Made by a program: the position numbers and the translations under genes
The notes under the pieces: generated by a model
What the model was told of the DNA's origin: nothing
Databases searched by the model: none
What the model saw: the letters and a program-made list of their open reading frames with translations, nothing else
Shown here: in pieces, positions 14,480 through 21,819 of the stretch
Position numbering within the stretch: position 1 is the stretch's first letter
Layout: the number at the start of each line of letters is the position of its first letter
Source: Halobaculum marinum
GTDB lineage: Archaea; Halobacteriota; Halobacteria; Halobacteriales; Haloferacaceae
Direction of reading: 5' to 3'
DNA length: 64,000 nucleotides
NCBI RefSeq assembly: GCF_029338555.1
Contig: NZ_CP119989.1
Location: 434,001 to 498,000 of the forward strand

Positions 14480-16069
14480 GTGCCGCTGGAGTCCTCCTCG
14501 CGCGTCGTGCAAGCCCTCACCCGCCGTGGGTTCAACGCCGAGCGGGAGGCAGTCACCCTCATCGCCGAGTCCGAGGCGCCCGAACTCGCACTGGAGGCGG
14601 CCATCGAGGCCGCCCCGGACGACGCGCTCGTCCTCAGCGTCGCGCACGTCCGCGAGGCGCTCGACGCCGGCCCCGTCGCCGACCCCGCGGCGGTGGATGA
14701 CGCACCCAGCACCGACCAGTCTGCGACCGATACAGCCGCCGCAACGACCACAGACGACACCGCAGACCCCTCCGGTTCGACTGGAGTCGCCGACGCGAAC
14801 TCACCCCACACGGGTGGGAACGCTCCACACGAAACGGGGGGGTCCACCGTCGGGAGCCGCTCGCCGCCCACACCGGTCGTCGCCAACGACATGACCGGCC
14901 AGTCGACCGGGACGGGCGCGTACGACGAGTTCGTCGGCGTGTTCCGCGACCGCTACGAGCGACTCGCCGGCCAACTCCGCGGGCGCGTGAACCACCGCCC
15001 CGCCGACTCCATCGAGTCGATGGGCGGCGGCGCCGACGTGGAGATGATCGGCCTCGTCAACGACATCCGCTCGACGGCCTCCGGCCACTGGCTGATCGAG
15101 TTGGAGGACACGACGGGGACGTTCCCGTGTCTGGTGATGAAAGACCGCGACATCGCGGACCTCGTCAACGAACTCCTCATGGACGAGTGTATCGCCGTCT
15201 CGGGGACCCTCGCCGACGACGCGGGCATCGTGTTCGTCGACGCCATCCACTTCCCGGACGTCCCCCGCACCCACCGCCCGAACACCGCCGACCGCCACGT
15301 GCAGGCGGCGCTCATCTCCGACGTGCACGTCGGCTCCCAGGAGTTCCTCGGGGACGCGTGGTCGCGTTTCGCCGACTGGCTCCACACCGAGGAGGCCGAG
15401 CACGTCGAGCACCTCCTCATCGCGGGCGACATGGTCGAGGGGGTCGGCGTCTACCCGAACCAGGACGAGGAGCTGACGATCATCGACATCTACGAGCAGT
15501 ACGAGACGTTCGCGGAGCACCTCAAGGAGGTGCCCGGCGACATGGAGATCGTCATGATCCCCGGCAACCACGACGCCGTCCGCCTCGCCGAACCCCAACC
15601 CGGCTTCGACGAGGAACTCCGGGAGATCATGAACGCCCACGACCCCCAGATCGTGAGCAACCCCGCGATGGTCGACGTCGAGGGCGTGAACATCCTCATG
15701 TACCACGGCGTCTCGCTGGACGAGGTGATCGCGGAGTTGCCCGCCGAGAAGGCCAGCTACGACGAGCCACACAAGGCGATGTACCAACTCCTGAAGAAGC
15801 GCCACGTCGCCCCGCAGTTCGGGGGTCGCACCCGTGTGGCGCCCGAGGAGCGCGACTACCTCGTCATCGACGACGTGCCCGACGTGTTCCACACCGGCCA
15901 CGTCCACAAGCTCGGGTGGGGGAAGTACCACAACGTCCTCGCGGTCAACTCCGGCTGCTGGCAGGCCCAGACGGACTTCCAGAAGTCCGTCAACATCGAC
16001 CCCGACGCCGGCTTCGCGCCCATCCTCGACCTCGACACCCTGGAGATGACCGTCCGGAAGTTCGCCTGA
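14480..16069 (+). CDS. polD1: DNA polymerase D (II) small subunit, DP1
   Basis: The exonuclease subunit of euryarchaeal PolD, partner of DP2 (not in this window). It has 529 residues from GTG 14480, which gives the family start PLESSSRVVQALTRRGFNAE. In order: an N-terminal helical domain (1-70), a Thr/Ala/Pro-rich linker (about 70-145), an OB fold (about 188-245, IGLVNDIRST), and a calcineurin-like 3'-5' exonuclease domain with DVHVGS (about 280), AGDMVEG, GNHD (about 362) and GHVHKLGWG (about 472). The linker DNA carries an inverted pair of ORB-like sequences (14766-14843). An upstream in-frame start at 14297 would cross the promoter. Confidence 0.95.
   Translation: MPLESSSRVVQALTRRGFNAEREAVTLIAESEAPELALEAAIEAAPDDALVLSVAHVREALDAGPVADPAAVDDAPSTDQSATDTAAATTTDDTADPSGSTGVADANSPHTGGNAPHETGGSTVGSRSPPTPVVANDMTGQSTGTGAYDEFVGVFRDRYERLAGQLRGRVNHRPADSIESMGGGADVEMIGLVNDIRSTASGHWLIELEDTTGTFPCLVMKDRDIADLVNELLMDECIAVSGTLADDAGIVFVDAIHFPDVPRTHRPNTADRHVQAALISDVHVGSQEFLGDAWSRFADWLHTEEAEHVEHLLIAGDMVEGVGVYPNQDEELTIIDIYEQYETFAEHLKEVPGDMEIVMIPGNHDAVRLAEPQPGFDEELREIMNAHDPQIVSNPAMVDVEGVNILMYHGVSLDEVIAELPAEKASYDEPHKAMYQLLKKRHVAPQFGGRTRVAPEERDYLVIDDVPDVFHTGHVHKLGWGKYHNVLAVNSGCWQAQTDFQKSVNIDPDAGFAPILDLDTLEMTVRKFA
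14766..14788 (-). repeat. ORB-like element inside the polD1 linker, left member
   Basis: Minus strand GACTCCAGTCGAACCGGAGG then GGT agrees with the orc1-proximal ORB at 19 of 23 positions, including the TCCAGTCGAA core and the G-tract. It falls in codons for the disordered linker of DP1, where protein constraint is weak. Confidence 0.55.
14822..14843 (+). repeat. ORB-like element inside the polD1 linker, right member
   Basis: GCTCCACACGAAACGGGGGG then GT keeps the TCCA, GAAACG and G-tract blocks of the ORB at 11141-11162. With 14766-14788 it forms a divergent pair 33 bp apart, centred on a small dyad CACCC/GGGTG (14802-14816). Confidence 0.5.
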
Positions 16070-16111
16070 GGCGGCCCCGCGGCTGAAGCTACTTGTCCAC
16101 GGAGCGCCTCC

Positions 16112-16130
16112 GTTCCACACGAAGCGATGG
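16112..16130 (+). repeat. Weak ORB-like element at the lipoprotein gene start
   Basis: GTTCCACACGAAGCGATGG keeps the GTTCCA and GAA-CGA blocks but has no G-tract. It overlaps the ATG of the lipoprotein gene at 16127. Confidence 0.3.
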
Positions 16131-16660
16131 CCTCGCGCTCCACCCGTCGGTCGTATCTCGCGGCACTCACGTCGGCCACCTGCTGGTCCGTCGTGCTCGC
16201 TGGGTGCACCGGTTCGGGTCCGGCGTTTGACGGCGACACGACGACCGGAGCGCGCGGGGATGCGACCACGTCGTCGGCGCCGACGACCACCGTAGACGAG
16301 CCACTCGACCTCCGCGAGGCGAACGTCACCGCCGTCACCGTCGACTGCGACGGTCGGGACTGTCGGTTCGACGTAACGCTGTACCACGACGATGACGGCG
16401 AAGCCGGCTACGCGAACTGGTGGCAGGTGGAGACCCGCGACGGCGAACGCCTCGGGCGTCGCGACCTGCTCCACGCTCACGGCACCCGCGAGTTCACTCG
16501 TTCGGCGACGGTCACGGTCCCGGAGGGCGTCACCGAGGTCGTCGTCCGCGGGCACGACCAGACGCACGGCTACGGCGGACAGGCGATGCTCGTGAACGTC
16601 GAGACGGGGGAGACGACGGCAGTGCGACAGGGTCCGGAACCGCGGTCGTTCGCGGAGTGA
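16127..16660 (+). CDS. Secreted lipoprotein, unknown function
   Basis: A 177-residue protein with a twin-arginine-like N-terminus (STRRSYLAAL) and a lipobox LAGC (24-27), so probably Tat-exported and lipid-anchored at Cys27. A Thr-rich linker (to about residue 58) leads to a beta-rich domain with two close Cys (DCDGRDC), Trp-containing YANWWQV and a HGTREFTRSATVTVP segment, suggesting an Ig-like sandwich. Function unknown. It follows polD1 by 57 bp on the same strand but is probably independently transcribed. Confidence 0.75.
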   Translation: MASRSTRRSYLAALTSATCWSVVLAGCTGSGPAFDGDTTTGARGDATTSSAPTTTVDEPLDLREANVTAVTVDCDGRDCRFDVTLYHDDDGEAGYANWWQVETRDGERLGRRDLLHAHGTREFTRSATVTVPEGVTEVVVRGHDQTHGYGGQAMLVNVETGETTAVRQGPEPRSFAE

Positions 16661-16687
16661 CGGACCTGAGTGGACCGGGGACGGGCC

Positions 16688-17374
16688 CTACTCGTCCAAC
16701 TCGTGCACCGTCACGTCGACGTCGCCGTCGTCCAACTCGAGCGTCATCATCGTCGTCCGCGGCCCGGGGTAGGAACCGGTCACGGTTCCCGGGTTCAGGA
16801 CCGTGACGCCGCGGTGGGTGTCCTCGACGACGCGGTGGCTGTGGCCGCCGACGCCGACCACCGTCTGATCCGGGTCCGGGGCGCTGTCGGCGGCGGCCGC
16901 GACGGCGTCGATGTCGGCGGCGTCGACATCAGCCGGGACCGGGGTACACGCACGTTCCAGTTCCGGGGTGACCCCCTCGGCCGCGACGACTCGGGCCGTC
17001 GTGGTCACCGCCTCCAGCCAGTCGTGGCCGTCGGCGACGACGCCCGAAGCGGCCATCCAGTCGTCGTGATCCGGATCGGGACCGATCGCCGGGTCGCGTG
17101 TCGCGGGGTTCACGGCCCCGTGGACCGCGACGACGGTCACATCCTCCGCCTCGATGGCGGCGACGGTGGGGAGGCCGATGTCGGTCGGGTCGATGTTGCC
17201 GCGGACGCCGGTCAACTCACCCGCGAGGTCGCGGAACTCCGCGAGCACGCCCGCCGTCTCGACGTCGCCGACGTGGAGGGTGTGGTCGGCGGCGGCGATG
17301 CGTTCGCGGAAGGGGTCGGGGATCTCGTCGGCGCGTTCCGGGATGTGCGAGTCGGAGACGATCGCGAGGTCCAT
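16688..17374 (-). CDS. Metallophosphoesterase (YfcE-like)
   Basis: A 228-residue cytosolic phosphodiesterase-type protein: SDSHIPER near residue 7 (metal motif 1), HVGDVETAG (motif 2), GNID replacing the usual GNHD (motif 3), VHGAV and GHSHR (motifs 4 and 5). The GNHD histidine change to Ile is notable but also occurs in some YfcE relatives. ATG 17372-17374 is used; the frame extends to 17455 with unlikely residues. It converges on the lipoprotein gene and is divergent from the Old Yellow Enzyme gene. It is only distantly similar to the phosphoesterase at 701. Confidence 0.82.
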   Translation of the reverse strand: MDLAIVSDSHIPERADEIPDPFRERIAAADHTLHVGDVETAGVLAEFRDLAGELTGVRGNIDPTDIGLPTVAAIEAEDVTVVAVHGAVNPATRDPAIGPDPDHDDWMAASGVVADGHDWLEAVTTTARVVAAEGVTPELERACTPVPADVDAADIDAVAAAADSAPDPDQTVVGVGGHSHRVVEDTHRGVTVLNPGTVTGSYPGPRTTMMTLELDDGDVDVTVHELDE

Positions 17375-17500
17375 GCCTCGACCTGTCGACCGCCCGACGT
17401 AGTTCTGCCGCCCGACCGTCGTGTGGTAGCACACGTGTTGTGTGCCGACCGGCACACGTCCGCCCGCTCCTTATTCCCGTCACCCCGGTACGGTGCGGCG

Positions 17501-18613
17501 ATGAGCGACGACCCACTCTTCGAGGCGTTCGAGTTGAACGGCACCACACTGGACAACCGCGTCGGCCTCGCGCCGATGACGCGCACGAGCGCCACCGACG
17601 AGGGCCACGCCACCGAGCGGATGGCTCGCTACTACGCCTCGTTCGCCCGCGGCGGCTTCTCGTTCCTCGTCACCGAGGGCACCCACCCAGACACCACCCA
17701 CAGTCAGGGGTACGACAACCAGCCCGGCCTCGCCACCGACGAGCAGGCGGCCGCGTGGGAGCAGGTGGTCGACGCCGTCCACGACGAGGGGAGCGCCATC
17801 GTCGCGCAGTTGATGCACGCCGGCGCACAGGCGCAGGGGAACCGCTACGGCTACGATTCGGTCGCGCCGTCGGCCTACCAGCCGCCGGGTGAGCAGTCCG
17901 AACTGTACGGCGGTTCGGGGCCGTTCCCGGAGGCCGACGAACTGGACGCCGACGGCCTCGACGAAGTTCGCGAGGCGTTCGTCGCCGCCGCCGAGCGCGC
18001 GGTCGACGCCGGCTTCGACGGCATCGAGGTGCACGCCGCCAACGGCTACCTCCTCCACGAGTTCGTCGACCCGACAGTGAACGACCGCGACGACGAGTAC
18101 GGCGGCTCCCCCGAGAACCGTGCGCGGTTCCCCGCGGAGGTCACCGAAGCCATCGACGAGGCGACGCCTGCGGAGTTCGTGGTCGGCGTCCGCGCCTCGC
18201 AGGGCGCCGTCGTCGACGAGGAGCGCGTCTGGCCCGACGGCGAGGCGACTGCCGAGGCGCTGTTCACGGCACTCGCCGACGCCGGCGCCGACTACGTCCA
18301 CGTGACCGGCGGCGACGCGACGGCGCCGGAGGTGCCCGACACCGACCGCACGCTCGCGGAGTTGGCCGTCGAGTACGCCGGCGACGACGCCGCGGTGATC
18401 GCAAACGGGAGCCTCGGCGACCCCGAGAACGCCCGCGCGGCGCTGGCCGACGGTGCCGACCTCATCACGCTGGGGACCGGTGCGCTCGCCAACCACGACT
18501 GGCCGACCCGCGTCGCCGCAGGGGAGGAACTCGACGACCTCGACCCGAGCGTCGTGTTCGCTCCCGACGCCTCGCTCAGCGACCCTGAAGTGCCCGCCCC
18601 GAGCGACGACTGA
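17501..18613 (+). CDS. NADH:flavin oxidoreductase, Old Yellow Enzyme family
   Basis: A 370-residue FMN-dependent ene-reductase TIM barrel. The family signature HAANGYLLHEFVDPTVNDRD with the following EYGGS is present (about residues 180-205), as is LAPMTRTSA at the first strand. There is no C-terminal iron-sulfur/FAD extension, so it is the short OYE form, reducing activated C=C bonds or detoxifying electrophiles. The substrate is unknown. ATG 17501 follows a TATA-like CTTATTC about 30 bp upstream, fitting a leaderless transcript. Confidence 0.88.
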   Translation: MSDDPLFEAFELNGTTLDNRVGLAPMTRTSATDEGHATERMARYYASFARGGFSFLVTEGTHPDTTHSQGYDNQPGLATDEQAAAWEQVVDAVHDEGSAIVAQLMHAGAQAQGNRYGYDSVAPSAYQPPGEQSELYGGSGPFPEADELDADGLDEVREAFVAAAERAVDAGFDGIEVHAANGYLLHEFVDPTVNDRDDEYGGSPENRARFPAEVTEAIDEATPAEFVVGVRASQGAVVDEERVWPDGEATAEALFTALADAGADYVHVTGGDATAPEVPDTDRTLAELAVEYAGDDAAVIANGSLGDPENARAALADGADLITLGTGALANHDWPTRVAAGEELDDLDPSVVFAPDASLSDPEVPAPSDD

Positions 18614-18631
18614 GCCCGCGCGGTCGCCCCG

Positions 18632-19060
18632 CTACGCCTCCTCGACCCGGTAGCGCGTCGTCAGTTTCCCCTCGAACCGCGGTCCGGGACCGACCTCGTC
18701 GAAGCCGGCGTTCTCGGCGGCACGACGAAGCTCTTCCTCCCCTTCGATGACGAGCAGTTCGACCGCGAACGTCTCGGTCGCCGCGAAGCGAAGCGGCTCC
18801 GCGAGCAGTCGCTCGGCGGCCTCGCGGGTGCCGCCGAACTGCGTGACGTGGACGGTGTCGCCGCGGACGTCGAAACTGACGAACCCCAGTAGGTCGGTCG
18901 GGTCGGCGTCGAGGTCCTCGTTCGGGTCGGTCGCGGACTCCTTCTCGACGGCGACGCGGACCGTTCGGTCGTGGACGATGCCGCGCATCGCGTCGGCCGG
19001 GGCGTCCGCGATGGCCGCGAGCGCCTCGGCGTCCGCCTCCACCGCGTCCCGGACGTGCAT
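18632..19060 (-). CDS. GNAT-like N-acetyltransferase
   Basis: A 142-residue protein starting MHVRDAVEADAEALAAIADA, the typical first strand-helix of GNAT acetyltransferases, with a later strand FAVELLVIEG and a C-terminal FDEVGPGPRFEGKLTTRY resembling the last GNAT strands. The acetyl-CoA pyrophosphate loop (RxxGxG/A) is not clear, so activity is uncertain. It converges on the OYE gene with an 18-bp gap and is divergent from the methyltransferase gene. Confidence 0.65.
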   Translation of the reverse strand: MHVRDAVEADAEALAAIADAPADAMRGIVHDRTVRVAVEKESATDPNEDLDADPTDLLGFVSFDVRGDTVHVTQFGGTREAAERLLAEPLRFAATETFAVELLVIEGEEELRRAAENAGFDEVGPGPRFEGKLTTRYRVEEA

Positions 19061-19160
19061 ACCCCTGCTTCGCCCGCATCTGTCCTAAAGCCTCACCCCG
19101 AATCTGGCGGTCCGACCGGACACCGGGAGGCTATTTGCCGCCCGCCGCCGACCGCCGGAC

Positions 19161-19853
19161 ATGAGCGTACGCGACGAGTTCGACGCGTGGGCGGCCGACG
19201 GCCGCGACAAGGGGATGGAGGAGCGCCACTGGCACACTGCCAAGCACGTGCTCGCACGGATGCCCGTCGAGGACGGCGACACCGTGCTCGACTTGGGGAC
19301 CGGCAGCGGCTACGCCCTGCGCGCACTCGCAGACACGACGGGGATGAGCCGTGGGTACGGGCTCGACGGCGCCCCCGAGATGGCTCGCAACGCCCGCGAG
19401 TACACCCTCGACGCCGAACCCGACGCCGACCTCGGCTTCGTCGTCGGCGACTTCGGCCACCTCCCGTTCGCGACGGACTCGCTGGACCACGCGTTCACGA
19501 TGGAGGCGTTCTACTACAGCCACGACCCCCACCAGACGCTCGAAGAGGTCGCGCGCGTCCTCAAGCCGGGTGGGACGTTCTACTGTGCGGTCAACTACTA
19601 CGAGGAGAACCTCCACAGCCACGCGTGGCAGGACAACATCTCCGTGGACATGACGCGGTGGGACGCCGACGAGTACCGCGCGGCGTTCCGCGAGGCGGGC
19701 CTCCACGTCGCCGAGCAGGACAACGTCGCCGACCGCGAGGTCGACATCCCCCCGGCCGACGAGTTCCCGACCGACTCGTGGGAGACGCGCGAGGCGATGG
19801 TGGAGCGCTACCGCGAGTTGGGGACGCTCCTGACGGTCGGTGTCGCGCCCTGA
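19161..19853 (+). CDS. Class I SAM-dependent methyltransferase
   Basis: A 230-residue cytosolic methyltransferase: motif I VLDLGTGSGYA (43-53), an acidic loop after strand 2 (GLDGAPEM), motif II-like GDFGHLPFA, and the small-molecule type post-core LKPGGTFYCAVNYY. The UbiE/Methyltransf_11 subfamily is closest. The substrate cannot be inferred. A TATA-like GCTATTTGCC lies about 30 bp upstream of the ATG. Confidence 0.85.
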   Translation: MSVRDEFDAWAADGRDKGMEERHWHTAKHVLARMPVEDGDTVLDLGTGSGYALRALADTTGMSRGYGLDGAPEMARNAREYTLDAEPDADLGFVVGDFGHLPFATDSLDHAFTMEAFYYSHDPHQTLEEVARVLKPGGTFYCAVNYYEENLHSHAWQDNISVDMTRWDADEYRAAFREAGLHVAEQDNVADREVDIPPADEFPTDSWETREAMVERYRELGTLLTVGVAP

Positions 19854-19924
19854 CGCGGTCGACACGTGCGAACGCCGTGAGTCAAACGCCGTGAGTCAGA
19901 AGGAGTGCTGGGACGCCGTCCGCC

Positions 19925-20452
19925 TCAGATGAGGAAGCGGAGCAGGCGGTTCTCTTCGAGGTCGAACCGCTCTGCCAGCAGGGCGTCGACACCGAACACG
20001 CGGCCGGCGGCGAACACGGCGACGGTCACGAACGCGGCCAGGCCGAGCAGGTCACCGTTGACGTAGCCGTGCGCCCAGTCGGCGTTCCCGAGGTAGAACA
20101 GCACCATCAGGAGGCCGCCGAAGAACGCGGCCAGGCGGACGAGCGCGCCGACGATGAGGCCCAGGCCGATGAGCGCTTCACCCACGGGGATGGCGAAGTC
20201 GGTGACGGCCAGCAGCCACGGGGTGTTCGCGACGAACACGAACAGGCCGTGTATCGGGCCGTTGGCGGTCGCGTTCGCGAGCCACCCCGCCGCGGTGAAC
20301 GGTTCGGCGGCGAGCAGTTTGGTGGCACCCGCGTGGAGGAACCACCAGCCGGTGATCAGGCGAAGCGCGACGAGCCAGTAGGCGGCCGCGTCGCCGACGC
20401 GGTACGTTCCGAGGTCGAATCGAGTCGTCGTGCCGGTGGTTGTTGTCGTCAT
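19925..20452 (-). CDS. DoxX family membrane protein
   Basis: A 175-residue protein with four membrane segments and the DoxX/DoxD signature region LRLITGWWFLHAGATKL (about 29-45). DoxD is a subunit of thiosulfate:quinone oxidoreductase in some archaea, but most haloarchaeal homologues are uncharacterised. A TATATA at 20541-20546 on the leader side suggests a promoter with an unusually long 5' leader of about 60 bases. The gene lies downstream of, and parallel to, thiQ but after a 152-bp gap. Confidence 0.82.
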   Translation of the reverse strand: MTTTTTGTTTRFDLGTYRVGDAAAYWLVALRLITGWWFLHAGATKLLAAEPFTAAGWLANATANGPIHGLFVFVANTPWLLAVTDFAIPVGEALIGLGLIVGALVRLAAFFGGLLMVLFYLGNADWAHGYVNGDLLGLAAFVTVAVFAAGRVFGVDALLAERFDLEENRLLRFLI

Positions 20453-20604
20453 CGGGTGTCTCTCCTACGATTGAGCAGACGACCCCCTCCCTCAGGAACC
20501 CGACTGGTGGCTCTCTCTCCCGGAGACCCACCTAACCAGCTATATACCAGATCGTCGCCCCGTGTTCACGAGGCGCACGCCGACTCGGCGCGCCGGACCG
20601 ACGG

Positions 20605-21819
20605 TCAGCGACGCTCCACGACGCGCACGTCGTCAGGAGCGACCCCCAACGTGACTCGCTCGCCAGGGTCGAACGCACGCTCGCCGCCCGTTCGAGCGGT
20701 GACCGCGACGCCGTTCCAGTCGCAATGGAGGCGTGTCGCGTCGCCGAGGAACTCCGTGCTCTCGACGGTCGCGACGACCGCGACGTGCCCATCGCCGACA
20801 CTGCGGTCGCCGCGCCGGACCCGGATCCGCTCGGGGCGCACGCAGACGACCAGTCGGTCGCCCGGCCGCGCGTCGCCCACGGCTTCCACTGGAAGCGGCA
20901 GTGTACCGTCGTCGCTCGAGTCGACACGGAGCGTCGGGCGGTCGAGGTCCGCCACCGTCACGCCGTCAGGTCGGGTTGCGGTGCCGCTGACCGATTCGGA
21001 CACTTGGTCGGTCCCGTCGGTGACGACGCCGTCGAAGACGTTGTTGTCGCCGAGGAACTCCGCGACGAAGCGGGTCTCGGGCGCGTCGTACAGTTCTCGG
21101 GGCGGGCCAACCTGCTCGATGCGCCCGTCGTTGACGACGGCGACCCGGTCGGACACCGCCAGCGCCTCCTCCTGGTCGTGGGTGACGTACACCGTCGTCA
21201 GGCCCAGTTCGCGCTGGATGTCGCGCACTTGCACCCGCAGACGCTCGCGGAGTCGGGCGTCCAGCGCCGACATCGGTTCGTCGAGCAACAGCAGGCGCGG
21301 TTCTGGCGCCAACGCCCGCGCCAGTGCGACGCGCTGCTGTTGCCCGCCGGAGAGGGTGTCGGGGTCGCGGTCGGCGAACCCCGGAAGGTCGACCAACTCC
21401 AGCAGTTCCGCCACGCGCTCGTCCCGCGTCGTGCCCGCGGGAGGCTCCGAGAAGCGGAGGCCGTAGGCGACGTTCTCGCCGACGCTCATGTGGGGGAACA
21501 GCGCGTAGCTCTGGAACACGACGCCAACCCCCCTCGCTTCGGGTGGAACTCCCGCCATCGACGCGCCACCGATGGCGACTGTGCCGTCGGTCGGCGCCTC
21601 GAACCCGGCGAGACAGCGGAGCGTGGTGGTCTTCCCACAGCCCGAGGGCCCCACGAGCGTGAAGAACTCGCCGTCGGCGACGCGGAGGTCGACGCCGTCG
21701 AGCGCCGTCGTGGCGCCGTACTCGACGCGGAGGTTCTCCACTCGAACCCCTCCCCCTTCGGCGTCGGCGGGGGTCGCCTCGCCGTCCCCGTCGCCCACGC
21801 GGTCACCCACGGAACTCAC
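20605..21819 (-). CDS. thiQ: ABC transporter ATPase, thiamine-type (ThiQ)
   Basis: A 404-residue ATPase that powers the ThiP permease. Walker A GPSGCGKTT (57-65), signature LSGGQ (156-160) and Walker B LLLLDEP (176-182) are intact. The C-terminal 150 residues form a TOBE/MOP-type regulatory domain, longer than in bacterial ThiQ (about 230 residues) and like the CysA/PotA/FbpC group. The GTG start at 21819 overlaps the thiP stop by 17 bp; another GTG at 21810 would shorten the overlap to 8 bp. Last gene of thiB-thiP-thiQ. Iron or spermidine as substrate cannot be excluded from the ATPase alone. Confidence 0.85.
   Translation of the reverse strand: MSSVGDRVGDGDGEATPADAEGGGVRVENLRVEYGATTALDGVDLRVADGEFFTLVGPSGCGKTTTLRCLAGFEAPTDGTVAIGGASMAGVPPEARGVGVVFQSYALFPHMSVGENVAYGLRFSEPPAGTTRDERVAELLELVDLPGFADRDPDTLSGGQQQRVALARALAPEPRLLLLDEPMSALDARLRERLRVQVRDIQRELGLTTVYVTHDQEEALAVSDRVAVVNDGRIEQVGPPRELYDAPETRFVAEFLGDNNVFDGVVTDGTDQVSESVSGTATRPDGVTVADLDRPTLRVDSSDDGTLPLPVEAVGDARPGDRLVVCVRPERIRVRRGDRSVGDGHVAVVATVESTEFLGDATRLHCDWNGVAVTARTGGERAFDPGERVTLGVAPDDVRVVERR

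Noticed and set aside
16670-17500. Long N-terminal extension of the Old Yellow Enzyme back to 16670
   Set aside because: The sequence is antisense to the phosphoesterase gene and Arg/Val-rich; the barrel starts at ATG 17501 behind a TATA-like box.
20712-20731. ORB-like GTTCCAGTCGCAATGGAGG in thiQ
   Set aside because: Within a conserved coding segment, lacks the GAAACG centre, and has no partner box; treated as chance.
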